A stretch of 64,000 bases of DNA from Acetomicrobium sp. S15 = DSM 107314 (GCF_016125955.1 NZ_JADEVE010000076.1:1-64000), one strand, 5' to 3'. Positions 24,818-35,351 are shown, counted from the first letter of the stretch. Numbers and translations are program-made. Notes: generated by a model not told the origin, from the letters alone.

Positions 24818-25639
24818 GTGAGAAAGATCATAGGGGCATTGTTATGCCTCTGTCTTTGGACCGCAGTTGCGGCGTCTCAGGAGACGGTGACGTTGAACGC
24901 CGAGAGCCTGTATTATGATCCCTCGACGGGCCAAATCAAGGCCTCCGGCAGCGTGGTGATCCGGGAGGCGGACGTCGTAATAGAGGCCGATGAGGGCGAA
25001 GGAAGGTCTGACGGCAGCACTTTCCGCCTTTATGGCAACGTGCGCGGCCACTTCCAAAAGGATGGAATTGACTTAGTCTGTGACGAATTAGTGGTGCAGC
25101 AGCGCGAAGAGGGAAGAATAGCCACAGCTAAGGGAAACGCTAAACTGCTGCGCGGGGAAGAGCGCATAGTTGCCGATGAACTCGAGTGGCCCTGGGGTTC
25201 TCCGGATAACTATGTCGCCCGGTCGAATGTGGACGCAGTTACGAGCGCTTACGCAGTTCAGGCTCAAGAGGTCGGCCGTCGGGGGGGTCGTTTTTGGGCT
25301 AAGGATGCGAAGCACTTTGAAGATAAGGCCAAAGGGATCACGCTTTCCGCCAGAGAAATCGAGGGTAACATTGAGGGCGAAGAGATAAAGGATTTAGTGG
25401 CCGTGGGTAACGTGATTGCCAAACAGCGCACCTCCCAAGAGGAGACGACACTCTCTGGAAACAGGGCTGTCTACTCCAAGGATCGCGGCACTATCACCGT
25501 GACTGGCAAAAAGGCGGTGGTATTTCAGAAGGACCGCACGATACGGGCGGACACACTCATCCTGTTTTTGGAGAGCAGGAGAGTTGAAGCTCACGGATCT
25601 CCTCAGATCGAGTTCTTGAGAGAGCAGGAGAAAAAGTAG
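24818..25639 (+). CDS. lptA: LptA/OstA-like LPS transport protein
   Basis: Periplasmic protein of lipopolysaccharide transport that bridges inner and outer membranes. The product of 273 residues has a signal peptide (MRKIIGALLCLCLWTAVAAS) and OstA-type beta repeats: VTLNAESLYYDPSTGQIKAS, GSVVIREADVVIEAD, AKGNAKLLRGEERIVADEL, and a second set with VAVGNVIAKQ and IRADTLILFLESRRVEAHG. It is longer than E. coli LptA and holds about two OstA units. GTG 24818 lies nine bases after AGGTGG; earlier GTG codons at 24806 and 24809 overlap that site. One base separates it from lptB. Confidence 0.85.
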   Translation: MRKIIGALLCLCLWTAVAASQETVTLNAESLYYDPSTGQIKASGSVVIREADVVIEADEGEGRSDGSTFRLYGNVRGHFQKDGIDLVCDELVVQQREEGRIATAKGNAKLLRGEERIVADELEWPWGSPDNYVARSNVDAVTSAYAVQAQEVGRRGGRFWAKDAKHFEDKAKGITLSAREIEGNIEGEEIKDLVAVGNVIAKQRTSQEETTLSGNRAVYSKDRGTITVTGKKAVVFQKDRTIRADTLILFLESRRVEAHGSPQIEFLREQEKK

Positions 25640-25640
25640 A

Positions 25641-26366
25641 ATGGCCCAAACCCTGCGAGCAGAGGGGCTTGAAAAGAGCTTTCGAGAGCGCACCGTCGTG
25701 TCGTCGGTAAGCCTCAAGGTGAAGCGAGGGGAGATAGTCGGCCTGCTGGGCCCGAATGGCGCAGGTAAGACCACCACCTTTTATATGATCGTCGGGCTGA
25801 TCTTTCCCGATAAAGGCAGAATTTACCTCGACGGCTTGGATGTGACGCCTATGCCTGTGTATAGGCGAGCGCGCTTGGGGATAGGATATCTTCCTCAAGA
25901 GCCCTCCGTGTTTAGAAATCTCACCGTTAGAGAGAACCTGGAGCTCGTCCTCGAAGAACGGGGTTTGGATCAAAAAGGGCGGAAGGAGATAGTCGATCAT
26001 CTCATCGAAGAGTTCGGCATCGCCGAGATAGCTCACGTGCACGGCAACTCTCTGAGTGGCGGGGAAAGACGGCGTGTGGAAATAGCCCGCAGTTTGGCTA
26101 CGATGCCTGACTTCATCTTGTTGGACGAGCCGTTCAGCGGGATAGATCCTATTGCAGTTTACGACATCCAACAACTCATCATTAATCTAAAGTCAAAAGG
26201 ATACGGCATATTGCTCACCGACCATAACGTCAGAGAGACATTGGCCATAACGGACAGGGCTTGCTTGATCCACAACGGTAGTATAGTAATTGAGGGCTCT
26301 CCCAGAGATGTCGCCGCGAGCGACATGGCGCGCAGATTTTACTTGGGCGAGCGCTTTCGCTGGTGA
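25641..26366 (+). CDS. lptB: LPS export ABC transporter ATPase LptB
   Basis: ATPase of the LptBFG complex that pulls LPS from the inner membrane. In 241 residues it has Walker A GPNGAGKTTTFYMIVGL, the LptB-typical GIGYLPQEPSVFRNLTV, signature NSLSGGERRRVEIAR, Walker B FILLDEPFSGIDPIAV and TDHNVRETLAITDRAC. It is directly preceded by lptA, a classic pair. Its 3' end overlaps by 28 bases the 3' end of the convergent hydrogenase-protease gene. Confidence 0.95.
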   Translation: MAQTLRAEGLEKSFRERTVVSSVSLKVKRGEIVGLLGPNGAGKTTTFYMIVGLIFPDKGRIYLDGLDVTPMPVYRRARLGIGYLPQEPSVFRNLTVRENLELVLEERGLDQKGRKEIVDHLIEEFGIAEIAHVHGNSLSGGERRRVEIARSLATMPDFILLDEPFSGIDPIAVYDIQQLIINLKSKGYGILLTDHNVRETLAITDRACLIHNGSIVIEGSPRDVAASDMARRFYLGERFRW

Positions 26367-26830
26367 AGGCGCGGTATTTTTTGCCAAGTGCCGTTGAGGA
26401 TTATGTTTATGACGGCAGAAGCTGCACGGCGCACGGCTGGAGATAGGTCGAGAGACGGTGAGAGTTGTTCGGGTTGTATGCCTATCGCCGTCACCGTTAA
26501 CCACTCCAAGTGAGGCCCCAATATGAGAGGCAGGGTTATTCCGTGAGTTTCAAAAACGGCTTCTGCGAGGTCGTCGAGCGTAAGGCGTCTTACGCTGCCG
26601 GCTTTGAGGCCCATGTTCGCCGCATCTACTACGACGAGCTCTTTGGGACGGTCGCGCAAAAGCCACGGTGTGAAGTTTTCGGGCACCGTTTCGCAAACCA
26701 CTACACGCATCCACGGTGGTGCTATAGGTATGAGCGATTCTGCTATGCAGACGCCGACGCCATCGTCTCCCCTCAGTCTGTTGCCCAACCCCCAGAGGTG
26801 TACTTCAAATGACGAAAACCCATTCTCCAT
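26339..26830 (-). CDS. hydrogenase maturation protease
   Basis: Predicted endopeptidase that trims the C-terminus of a NiFe-hydrogenase large subunit after nickel insertion. The 163-residue product has the family N-terminus VHLWGLGNRLRGDDGVGV with the metal-binding Asp, ELVVVDAANMGLKAG with the second Asp, and HLEWLTVTAIGIQPE with the later conserved region. It resembles the HycI type. ATG 26830 follows AGGAGAGG; the frame remains open to 26902 without a ribosome site. No hydrogenase gene is in the window. It lies antisense between lptB and murJ, overlapping lptB at its end and the start of murJ at its beginning. Confidence 0.82.
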   Translation of the reverse strand: MENGFSSFEVHLWGLGNRLRGDDGVGVCIAESLIPIAPPWMRVVVCETVPENFTPWLLRDRPKELVVVDAANMGLKAGSVRRLTLDDLAEAVFETHGITLPLILGPHLEWLTVTAIGIQPEQLSPSLDLSPAVRRAASAVINIILNGTWQKIPRLHQRKRSPK

Positions 26831-28413
26831 CTTCGCATTCCTCTCCTGACCTTTTTGTCTCCAAAATGGTGCGTCATTCGCTGCGAATGACGGCTGGAAC
26901 ACTTGCGAGCCGTATCCTCGGCATGTTAAGGGAGATCCTCACGGCAGCGTTTTTTGGCGCCACACGGGAGCTCGATGCCTTCTATGTGGCCTATACGTTG
27001 GCAAACCTTTCCCGACAGCTCTTGGCGGAGGGGGCGCTCTCTGCCACCTTCGTCCCCGTCTTCTCTCAAGCCTTGGCGAGAGACGGCCTCGATCGCGCCG
27101 AGAGGCTTGCGAAAGAAGCCGTAACGCTCCTTCTGGCGATGGGAGCGCTCTTCGTCACAGCGGGCATAATCTTCGCGCCTTACCTGGTCTTTCTTATAGC
27201 CCCCGGCTTTAAGGGGCAGGATGCCGTCTTGGCGACGAACTTGACTCGCCTTCTCATGCCCTATTTAATATTGGTTTCCCTCGCTGCCTTGGCCATGGGA
27301 GCGCTCAACAGCATGGAGAGCTTCTTGGTGCCCGCTATAGCCCCTGCAGTGGCCAACTTGGTTTATATAGTGGCCATATCGTTATTATATTGGAAAATGG
27401 GAATATGGGCCCCTGCCGTTGCGGTTTTGTTGGGCGGATGTTTTCAGATGGGCCTGCAGTGGGCGTGGTGCGCGGGCAAAGGTTTGATGCTCATTCCAGC
27501 CATGCCCGGAAGGGATCCGGAGCTCTGGCGTATGGTTCGCCTGTTTTTCCCTTATGCCGCTGGGCTTTCCTTGAACCAGTTTCACCCCATCATAAACCGC
27601 ATCCTCGGATCCTTTTTGGAGGATGGGGCCATTTCCGTGCTCAACTATGCGGATCGCCTTATTCAGCTTCCCCTCGGCCTTTTCGTTATAGCCGTCTCTC
27701 AGGCTGTGCTTCCCCTCTTTTCCAGGGCTGCCCTCGAGGACGAAGTTGCCTTTGCCGACATAGGGCGAGATGCCCTGCGCTTCACGCTCTTCATTGTTTC
27801 ACCTATAACCTTATGCACTCTCTTGTATGCGAGCGAGGCAGTTCATCTGTTGTTCTACCGTGGCGCCTTCGGCGACTGGGCCTGGCGCGCTACGAGCGGT
27901 GCCCTCTTCTTTTATGCCCTTGGACTTCCTGGCATGGCCTGCAACAACGTTACATTGAGGGCGCTTTACGCTCGTCGCTTCCCCAAGGCTGCGTTTTTCG
28001 TAGTAGTTACGAGCGTTTTGGCCAACCTCGCCTGTAGCGTGGTCCTCATGCGATTCCTCTCATACAGGGGGCTTGCGCTATCCAGTGCTATCGCCTTCAC
28101 GTCTGCGTCTCTCGTCGGTGGGCAGTTCTTGCGCACCTCACTCGGCAGGCCGATCGGGCTTTTCGATATACCGTGGGTGTCGAGGCTCGCTTTGAGTTTG
28201 GCGGCTACGGGTGGAGCTTCGATGTTCTATAAGTTTTTCATACCCTATCCCTTGGGTGCTGGATTGCCCTTGCGGGCCCTTTGGATGTGCGGCGCCTTCG
28301 CCGTCGGTGCTGCAAGTTATATAATAACTGTGCGGCGCCTCAAGTGTGCGGAGTGGGGATGGGTGGCAGAAGCGATAAGGCGGGATAAAGCGAGGGTGAA
28401 AAGGGATGAATAA
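26809..28413 (+). CDS. murJ: lipid II flippase MurJ
   Basis: Membrane protein that moves lipid II across the inner membrane for peptidoglycan synthesis. The 534-residue product has about fourteen hydrophobic segments and MurJ signatures: TLASRILGMLREILTAAFFG, FYVAYTLANLSRQLLAEGALSA, FVPVFSQALA and LNQFHPIINRILGSFLEDG. ATG 26809 has CAGAGGTG nine bases upstream; this start overlaps the start of the divergent protease gene by 22 bases. A shorter start at 26866 is possible but has no ribosome site. The gene overlaps the following exported-protein gene by eight bases. Confidence 0.92.
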   Translation: MTKTHSPSSHSSPDLFVSKMVRHSLRMTAGTLASRILGMLREILTAAFFGATRELDAFYVAYTLANLSRQLLAEGALSATFVPVFSQALARDGLDRAERLAKEAVTLLLAMGALFVTAGIIFAPYLVFLIAPGFKGQDAVLATNLTRLLMPYLILVSLAALAMGALNSMESFLVPAIAPAVANLVYIVAISLLYWKMGIWAPAVAVLLGGCFQMGLQWAWCAGKGLMLIPAMPGRDPELWRMVRLFFPYAAGLSLNQFHPIINRILGSFLEDGAISVLNYADRLIQLPLGLFVIAVSQAVLPLFSRAALEDEVAFADIGRDALRFTLFIVSPITLCTLLYASEAVHLLFYRGAFGDWAWRATSGALFFYALGLPGMACNNVTLRALYARRFPKAAFFVVVTSVLANLACSVVLMRFLSYRGLALSSAIAFTSASLVGGQFLRTSLGRPIGLFDIPWVSRLALSLAATGGASMFYKFFIPYPLGAGLPLRALWMCGAFAVGAASYIITVRRLKCAEWGWVAEAIRRDKARVKRDE

Positions 28414-28930
28414 AATAGGGGTTATCATCGCGATTTTGCTGTGTTCGTTCGCTTCGGCGGCAATAGCGGATGAAGAGGCATTGATCCAGGAAAGGATGGT
28501 CTCCATACGAGCAGAAGGGAAGCAGTTGGACGGCCTCGTCATAGGCGCTCAGGCGAGGCTCGATTTCATATACGTGGACGCTGCCCTTGTTGAAGCGCTG
28601 AGGACCCCGAGCGAGTTTCCCGACTGGCTGCGTTGGCATGCCAAGGATTTCGCGAGCGAAGAGCTAAAAAGGGGTGTCCTCTTTGTGCTGCGCATCGAGA
28701 CATATAATCCGTGGACGTTCGACCCGATGAAGATTTCTGTCGCCGATTACGCGCTAAAGGAGGAGGACATCCTCACAAAGCCGGCGTATGTCCCGAAGGG
28801 AGATCTGCCGAGCCGCTTTGAGGGTAGCCTTTCCTTTCGTGTCCCAGGTCTAAAGCTGAAACCCGGCCAGGAGATAATCATCTCGTATGGAGAAGACAAG
28901 GCTACCTTTCGCGTCCCGAAGGGGAGGTGA
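28406..28930 (+). CDS. exported protein of unknown function
   Basis: A 174-residue protein with a signal peptide (MNKIGVIIAILLCSFASAAIA) and no recognised family. The mature part has a helical acidic start (DEEALIQERMVSIRAEGKQL), a central basic-aromatic section (FPDWLRWHAKDFASEELKRG), then likely beta strands ending in PGQEIIISYGEDKATFRV. ATG 28406 overlaps the murJ end, with AAAAGGGATG immediately before. It probably sits in the periplasm. Placed between murJ and tsaD, but position does not reveal its job. Confidence 0.6.
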   Translation: MNKIGVIIAILLCSFASAAIADEEALIQERMVSIRAEGKQLDGLVIGAQARLDFIYVDAALVEALRTPSEFPDWLRWHAKDFASEELKRGVLFVLRIETYNPWTFDPMKISVADYALKEEDILTKPAYVPKGDLPSRFEGSLSFRVPGLKLKPGQEIIISYGEDKATFRVPKGR

Positions 28931-28936
28931 AGCGTG

Positions 28937-29107
28937 ATGCATAAATATCGCTGCGTTGCTTGCAGTAGGGAATTCGAGGTGGAAGATCCCGTAAACCGCT
29001 GTCCCTTCTGCCGCGGCAAGGTGCTCTTTCACCTCGAGGGAAGACCCATTAGAAAGAAGGCGAACTGCGGCGGGAATTGCTCCGGTTGCAGTGGGTGTGC
29101 AGCGTGA
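28937..29107 (+). CDS. small zinc-ribbon, Cys-rich protein
   Basis: A 56-residue protein with two CxxC pairs (Cys6-Cys9 and Cys22-Cys25) that should form one zinc ribbon, similar in look to FmdB-type regulators, followed by a tail with five or so Cys in the pattern CGGNCSGCSGC. ATG 28937 lies eight bases after GGGGAGGTGAAG; a GTG at 28934 is possible. Its stop TGA overlaps the GTG start of tsaD by four bases, suggesting translational coupling. The metal bound by the tail and the function are unknown. Confidence 0.7.
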   Translation: MHKYRCVACSREFEVEDPVNRCPFCRGKVLFHLEGRPIRKKANCGGNCSGCSGCAA

Positions 29108-30123
29108 GTGATGCCTCCTTTTTGACTTTAGGCATCGAGACATCGTGCGATGACACCTCCCTGGCCGTACTTTCAGGGCCGAGGGAGGTGCTCTCTTCTG
29201 TGGTGTCCAGCCAAGTGGATTTACACGCTCCTTATGGCGGGGTATTGCCTGAACTGGCCTCTCGCAAGCATCAGGAGGTGATAATTTCTCTCCTTCGCAA
29301 AGTTTTATCGGACGGCGGAGTCTCAAACCCTCATCGCGACATTGACCTCGTCGCCGTGACGAGAGGTCCTGGTCTCATGGGGTCGCTACTGGTGGGCGCG
29401 ATGACGGCTAAGGCCCTCGCTCAGACCTGGGAAGCTCCGTTGATCGCCGTAAACCACCTGGAGGGGCATATATTCGCCAATGTATTGTCTCATCCCTCTT
29501 TAGAGCCTCCGTTTTTGTGCCTGATCGTTTCGGGTGGCCATACCGAGGTCATCCTGGTGCGGTCTTTCGGCGACTATTTGCTCTTGGGGAAGACGCGCGA
29601 TGATGCTGCTGGCGAGGCCTACGACAAGGTAGCTAAGCTCTTGGGTTTGGGGTATCCAGGAGGGCCGGCGATAGATCGCCTGGCCAAGGAGGGTGACCCG
29701 AAGGCATTTACATTCCCGGTACCGCTCGGGCACACCAGAAATGTGGAGTTCAGCTTCAGCGGCCTGAAGACGGCGGTCCTTTGGGCTGTGCGCCGCTTGG
29801 AGCAGGAGGGTGCTCCCATCCCAGTAGCTGATATATGCGCCTCATTTCAGCGCGCTGCCGTGGAGGCGCTGATGTCCAAAATGCGCCTGTCTGTGGAGAT
29901 GACGGGCGTCGAGAGGGTAGCTATATCGGGAGGGGTGGCGGCGAACAGCGCCCTCAGAGAAGCTGTGGCGTCTCAAGATGCATGGGAGGTGTATATTCCC
30001 CCTCGAGAACTCTGCACGGATAATGCTGCAATGATCGCTGCGGCCGGTTACGATGCCTACGCGCGCGGCTTGCGGTCTGACATCTCCTTTTCTCCCGATC
30101 CTTCCTTGGTGCTCGCCGAGTAA
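29104..30123 (+). CDS. tsaD: tRNA N6-adenosine threonylcarbamoyltransferase TsaD
   Basis: Transfers the threonylcarbamoyl group to A37 of tRNAs that read ANN codons. The 339-residue product shows the family start LTLGIETSCDDTSLAVL, the metal-binding HxxxH in NHLEGHIFANVL, IVSGGHTEVILV, the KTRDDAAGEAYDKVAK loop and the C-terminal CTDNAAMIAAAGY. GTG 29104 gives the family N-terminus and overlaps the stop of the zinc-ribbon gene (GTGA). A RimI-like acetyltransferase, often linked to TsaD, is 27 kb away. Confidence 0.96.
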   Translation: MSDASFLTLGIETSCDDTSLAVLSGPREVLSSVVSSQVDLHAPYGGVLPELASRKHQEVIISLLRKVLSDGGVSNPHRDIDLVAVTRGPGLMGSLLVGAMTAKALAQTWEAPLIAVNHLEGHIFANVLSHPSLEPPFLCLIVSGGHTEVILVRSFGDYLLLGKTRDDAAGEAYDKVAKLLGLGYPGGPAIDRLAKEGDPKAFTFPVPLGHTRNVEFSFSGLKTAVLWAVRRLEQEGAPIPVADICASFQRAAVEALMSKMRLSVEMTGVERVAISGGVAANSALREAVASQDAWEVYIPPRELCTDNAAMIAAAGYDAYARGLRSDISFSPDPSLVLAE

Positions 30124-30230
30124 TTCAAAGAAAACGAGAGAAAAACGGCGAAAAACAGCGCTTTCATAAGAATGAATACCATTATGGCCATTATCCTTGA
30201 ATAAACGCCATTAACCACGATTATTGGATG

Positions 30231-30259
30231 TTGAATATATTGGCGCTTATCGCTATCCT
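30231..30259 (+). promoter_or_regulatory. sigma-70-type promoter of groES-groEL
   Basis: TTGAAT at 30231-30236, 17-base spacer, TATCCT at 30254-30259. The expected transcript start (about 30266) lies just before the CIRCE element, the usual arrangement. Confidence 0.6.
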
Positions 30260-30273
30260 TATTCATGGCTTGA

Positions 30274-30300
30274 TTAGCACTCCTTCATATTGAGTGCTAA
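30274..30300 (+). promoter_or_regulatory. CIRCE operator (HrcA binding site)
   Basis: Perfect CIRCE: TTAGCACTC (30274-30282), nine-base spacer, GAGTGCTAA (30292-30300). HrcA repressor binds it and releases on heat shock, controlling groES and groEL. The hrcA gene is not in this window. Confidence 0.97.
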
Positions 30301-30329
30301 CACAATTTTCGATTAGGAGGGATTCGAAC

Positions 30330-32268
<1,939 letters not shown>

Positions 32269-32288
32269 ACTCAAAGAGTCAAACAAAA

Positions 32289-32312
32289 GGGCCTCGCATG
32301 AGGCCCTTTTTT
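32289..32312 (+). terminator. intrinsic terminator of groES-groEL
   Basis: GGGCCTC (32289-32295), loop GCAT, GAGGCCC (32300-32306) and six T. Confidence 0.95.
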
Positions 32313-32361
32313 AGTGCCTCGACTCTTGTCTTTTATAACCCGCGTCTTTGTGAGGTTTATT

Positions 32362-32390
32362 TTGCTAAATATCTTTTAGTATGGTAAAAT
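32362..32390 (+). promoter_or_regulatory. sigma-70-type promoter of glutamate dehydrogenase
   Basis: TTGCTA at 32362-32367, 17-base spacer, TAAAAT at 32385-32390, about 60 bases before the gene and after the groEL terminator. Confidence 0.65.
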
Positions 32391-32449
32391 ACTTGGTAAA
32401 GATGGGTGCCAGGCTCTGGGTTTAGATCACCTAAGGAGGAGGATGCGAA

Positions 32450-33697
32450 ATGCCAAAGAGCCCTTACGAGGCGTTCCTGGAGCAGGTGGATGAGGCGGTT
32501 CCGTATCTCAAGGTCGAGCCCGAGTATGTGGATATGATCAAGGAACCTAAGGAAGTCCTTGAACTTACGATACCCCTGCGCATGGATGACGGCTCCGTCC
32601 AGATGATCAAGGCGTGGAGGAGCCATCATAACAACGCCCTCGGCCCATACAAAGGCGGAGTTCGCTATCATCCGGACGTAACGAGGGACGAGGTAGTAGC
32701 GTTGTCGGCGTGGATGACCATTAAGTGCGCCGTAATCGGTCTACCTTACGGTGGCGCCAAGGGCGGCGTACGCTGCACGCCTTCGGCCCTATCGCGTGGG
32801 GAGCTTGAGAGGCTCTCTCGGGCTTATGCCTTAGGGATATCCCGCTTTATGGGCACGGATTACGATATCCCCGCTCCGGACGTCAATACGAATCCGCAGG
32901 TGATGGCTTGGTTTACCGATACTTATGAAAAGGTGATCGGGAGAGGCGAACCATCCGCTTATACCGGTAAACCCGTAGAGATGGGCGGATCCCTTGGAAG
33001 GAGTACAGCTACATCTAGGGGCGGTGTGTTGTATATCCTTCGCGAGACGCTCAAGGAGATGGGCCTTTGGGGTAAGGATTTAACGTGCGCTTTGCAGGGT
33101 TATGGCAATGTGGGAAGTTTTGCCCACATGTTTTGTTCGGAGCTGGGCTTGAAGGTTGTGGGAATCGCAGACGTTGAAGGAGGCATTTATAACCCCAAGG
33201 GTTTCGATTACGCCAGCGTGAAAGAGCATGTCATGAAAAGAGGCACCGTGGCCGGCTTCCCCGATGCCGAGCCCATCTCTAACGAGGATCTGTTTGCCTT
33301 GGACGTCGACGTGCTGATCCCGGCGGCCCTTGAGGGCGTCATAACGGAGGCCAACGCCGGTAAGATAAAGGCAAAGGTCGTGTTAGAGCTCGCCAACGGC
33401 CCCACTACGCCTGAAGGAGAGGCAGTTTTGACCGACAAAGGTATACTGGTTGTCCCTGATGTATTGGCCAATGCGGGCGGCGTTGTTGTGAGCTGTTTTG
33501 AGTGGATTCAAGGCAGGACCGGCGATTACTGGACCGAAGAACAGGTCAACAAAAAGCTTGACGAAAGGATGACTCAAGCCTTTCATGAGATTTGGAGACT
33601 TAAGAAAGAGACGGATATTACAATGCGCCAAGCGGCTTACGTGCGCGCTATTGGCCGTGTGGTTGCGGCCATGAGATTTCGCGGCATTTGGCCGTAA
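32450..33697 (+). CDS. gdhA: glutamate dehydrogenase (Glu/Leu/Phe/Val family)
   Basis: Oxidative deamination of glutamate to 2-oxoglutarate and ammonium, central to amino-acid fermentation. The 415-residue product has the substrate-binding GPYKGGVRYHPDVTRDEV, the catalytic Lys in LPYGGAKGGVRC, YDIPAPDVNTNPQVMAWF and the Rossmann segment LQGYGNVGSFAHMF. The length matches the hexameric catabolic class. ATG 32450 follows TAAGGAGGAGG. It has its own promoter and terminator, so it is a single-gene unit. Cofactor preference is not read from the sequence. Confidence 0.94.
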   Translation: MPKSPYEAFLEQVDEAVPYLKVEPEYVDMIKEPKEVLELTIPLRMDDGSVQMIKAWRSHHNNALGPYKGGVRYHPDVTRDEVVALSAWMTIKCAVIGLPYGGAKGGVRCTPSALSRGELERLSRAYALGISRFMGTDYDIPAPDVNTNPQVMAWFTDTYEKVIGRGEPSAYTGKPVEMGGSLGRSTATSRGGVLYILRETLKEMGLWGKDLTCALQGYGNVGSFAHMFCSELGLKVVGIADVEGGIYNPKGFDYASVKEHVMKRGTVAGFPDAEPISNEDLFALDVDVLIPAALEGVITEANAGKIKAKVVLELANGPTTPEGEAVLTDKGILVVPDVLANAGGVVVSCFEWIQGRTGDYWTEEQVNKKLDERMTQAFHEIWRLKKETDITMRQAAYVRAIGRVVAAMRFRGIWP

Positions 33698-33720
33698 AAC
33701 CTACCGAACGTTTTTACGAG

Positions 33721-33742
33721 GGGGGGAAAGCCCCCCTTTTTT
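33721..33742 (+). terminator. intrinsic terminator of glutamate dehydrogenase
   Basis: Six G (33721-33726), loop AAAG, six C (33731-33736) and six T, then more T. Confidence 0.95.
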
Positions 33743-33880
33743 ATTTTTCCAACGGCGGCATGAGATTATTCAAAACAAGCCTTGCCCCACTAAATGAATT
33801 ATAATGGGGAACATGATATGTTTAACCTCTGCACATGCCTTTAGCTTTTGCTTTGGCGCAGGGAGGTCGAAAAAAAGGAG

Positions 33881-34131
33881 ATGCAGTTTCCCCGTTTAAT
33901 ATTGGCAGATGAAGAAAGAGAAGAGGTCGTCCCCCCCACTATTGGCCAGAAGGCATCTCGGCGAAAACATCATCCGTTGCCGACAGGGCTGGGTGGGGAG
34001 TGTGGGACGTAGAAGACCAGACTCGCCTGAGCGATGATGGTTTTATCGTAGGGCGATCTGTAGCTACACAGATGCGCCTTGAGCCGTGGAGTGCACCGAA
34101 TGTCTTTCACAGGTGGTTGAAGTCGCTTTGA
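33881..34131 (+). pseudogene. small unrecognised gene with a one-base frameshift in a C7 run
   Basis: From ATG 33881 a frame codes 19 residues (MQFPRLILADEEREEVVPP) up to a run of seven C at 33931-33937, then goes on to a stop at 34010-34012. The frame that starts with the codon CAC at 33937-33939 is open to TGA 34129-34131 and reads as real protein (HYWPEGISAK..., with GWGVWDV and LEPWSAPNVFHRWLKSL). Eight C instead of seven would join them into one 84-residue protein. In the second frame no usable start exists after its upstream TGA (33910-33912). It ends 11 bases before the M20 gene and probably shares its message. No family recognised; the start is unsure because AAGGAG touches the ATG. 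Confidence 0.55.
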
Positions 34132-34142
34132 GGAGGTAGTTC

Positions 34143-35351
34143 ATGGAAGAAGAACAAAGAGATAACATACTAAGTTCGCTGTTATCGGACGAGGCGGAGG
34201 AGATTTCGCAACAGGTTGTGGCGTGGCGAAGGGAGTTTCACCAGTTTCCGGAGTTAGCTTTTGACGAGCGGGTGACGGCTGCCAGGATCGTCCAGATCTT
34301 ATCGGACCTCGATGGGATGGAGGTAATAACGGGTCTGGGGACGAGCACTTCGGTTGTCGGCCTGTTGAGAGGGGATTTGAGAAAACCCGCCTTGATGCTG
34401 AGGTCCGACATGGACGCTCTGGCCTTGGAGGAAGGCACAGATCTTCCCTTCGCCTCTTGTATGCCCGGTCTTATGCACGCCTGTGGTCACGATGCCCACA
34501 TGGCTACGCTCCTTGGGGCGGCCACGCTCCTTTCGCGCCATCAGGACGACCTCACCCGACCCGTAGTCTTCGTCTTCCAGCCTGCTGAGGAGGGAATGGG
34601 CGGAGCTAAGTCTATGGTTGAGGGAGGCCTGATAAAGCGGTTCGACGTGGGAATGGCCCTCGGGTTTCACTATTGGCCTCATTATCCATACGGCAAGCTG
34701 TTTACCCGTCCGGGTCCCATGACGGCGATTTCCGACCAAATGCATGTTGAGATGCAGGGTGTGGGCGGACATGCGGCAGAGCCCCACCTTGTGGTTGACC
34801 CCATCATCGCTATGGCGCAGCTGCTTTTGGCGACGCAAAGTCTGACAAACCGAGAGATAAACCCCATGAAGGCTGCGGTGATCTCTTTCGGCAGGGTTGA
34901 AGCCGGCGAGGCCTACAACGTGATACCGGAGCGGGTGCACCTATGGGGTACGGTGAGGGCTTTTGACACTGATACGCGCGATTACTTGCGGAAACGGCTT
35001 GAGGAGGTTGTGCCGACCATCTCTAAGGCCTTTCGCGTAATGGGCACCATGGAGTATATGCCCTATTGCCCTCCCACTATTAACGATGAAGCCTTGACCG
35101 AGCGTGTCTTAACACTTTCCAAATCCCTTTTGGGCGAGGAAAATGTCATGATTATGGAAAGGCCGCTTTTTGCCGGGGAAGATTTTGCCTTTTATTCTCA
35201 GCTCGTTCCCTCGTGTTTCTGCATAATGGGGACCGGCGTCGAGTATGGCCTTCATCATCCCAAATACGATGTTCCCGAGGACCTCTTTCCGCTGGCCGTA
35301 GCCTGGGAGGCTTATATGGGATTGCTTTTGGATCTGCAAGAGGTGAGATAA
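34143..35351 (+). CDS. M20-family amidohydrolase (N-acyl-amino-acid/hippurate hydrolase type)
   Basis: Cytosolic metal-dependent amidase releasing amino acids from N-acyl or small peptide substrates. The 402-residue product has SDMDALALEEGTDLPFAS, the metal site HACGHDAHMATLLG, the catalytic Glu in QPAEEGMGGAK, GHAAEPHLVVDPI in the dimerisation domain, and the late metal His region AGEDFAFYS. No signal peptide is present, unlike the M20 enzyme at 5.4 kb. ATG 34143 follows GAGGAGGTAG. It overlaps the next kinase gene by one base (TAATG), and a frameshifted small gene lies just upstream. Confidence 0.9.
   Translation: MEEEQRDNILSSLLSDEAEEISQQVVAWRREFHQFPELAFDERVTAARIVQILSDLDGMEVITGLGTSTSVVGLLRGDLRKPALMLRSDMDALALEEGTDLPFASCMPGLMHACGHDAHMATLLGAATLLSRHQDDLTRPVVFVFQPAEEGMGGAKSMVEGGLIKRFDVGMALGFHYWPHYPYGKLFTRPGPMTAISDQMHVEMQGVGGHAAEPHLVVDPIIAMAQLLLATQSLTNREINPMKAAVISFGRVEAGEAYNVIPERVHLWGTVRAFDTDTRDYLRKRLEEVVPTISKAFRVMGTMEYMPYCPPTINDEALTERVLTLSKSLLGEENVMIMERPLFAGEDFAFYSQLVPSCFCIMGTGVEYGLHHPKYDVPEDLFPLAVAWEAYMGLLLDLQEVR

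Noticed and set aside
33782..33805. TTGCCC with a perfect TATAAT as a promoter for the frameshifted gene
   Set aside because: Only 12 bases lie between the boxes; the TATAAT alone may still be used but the pair is not supported.
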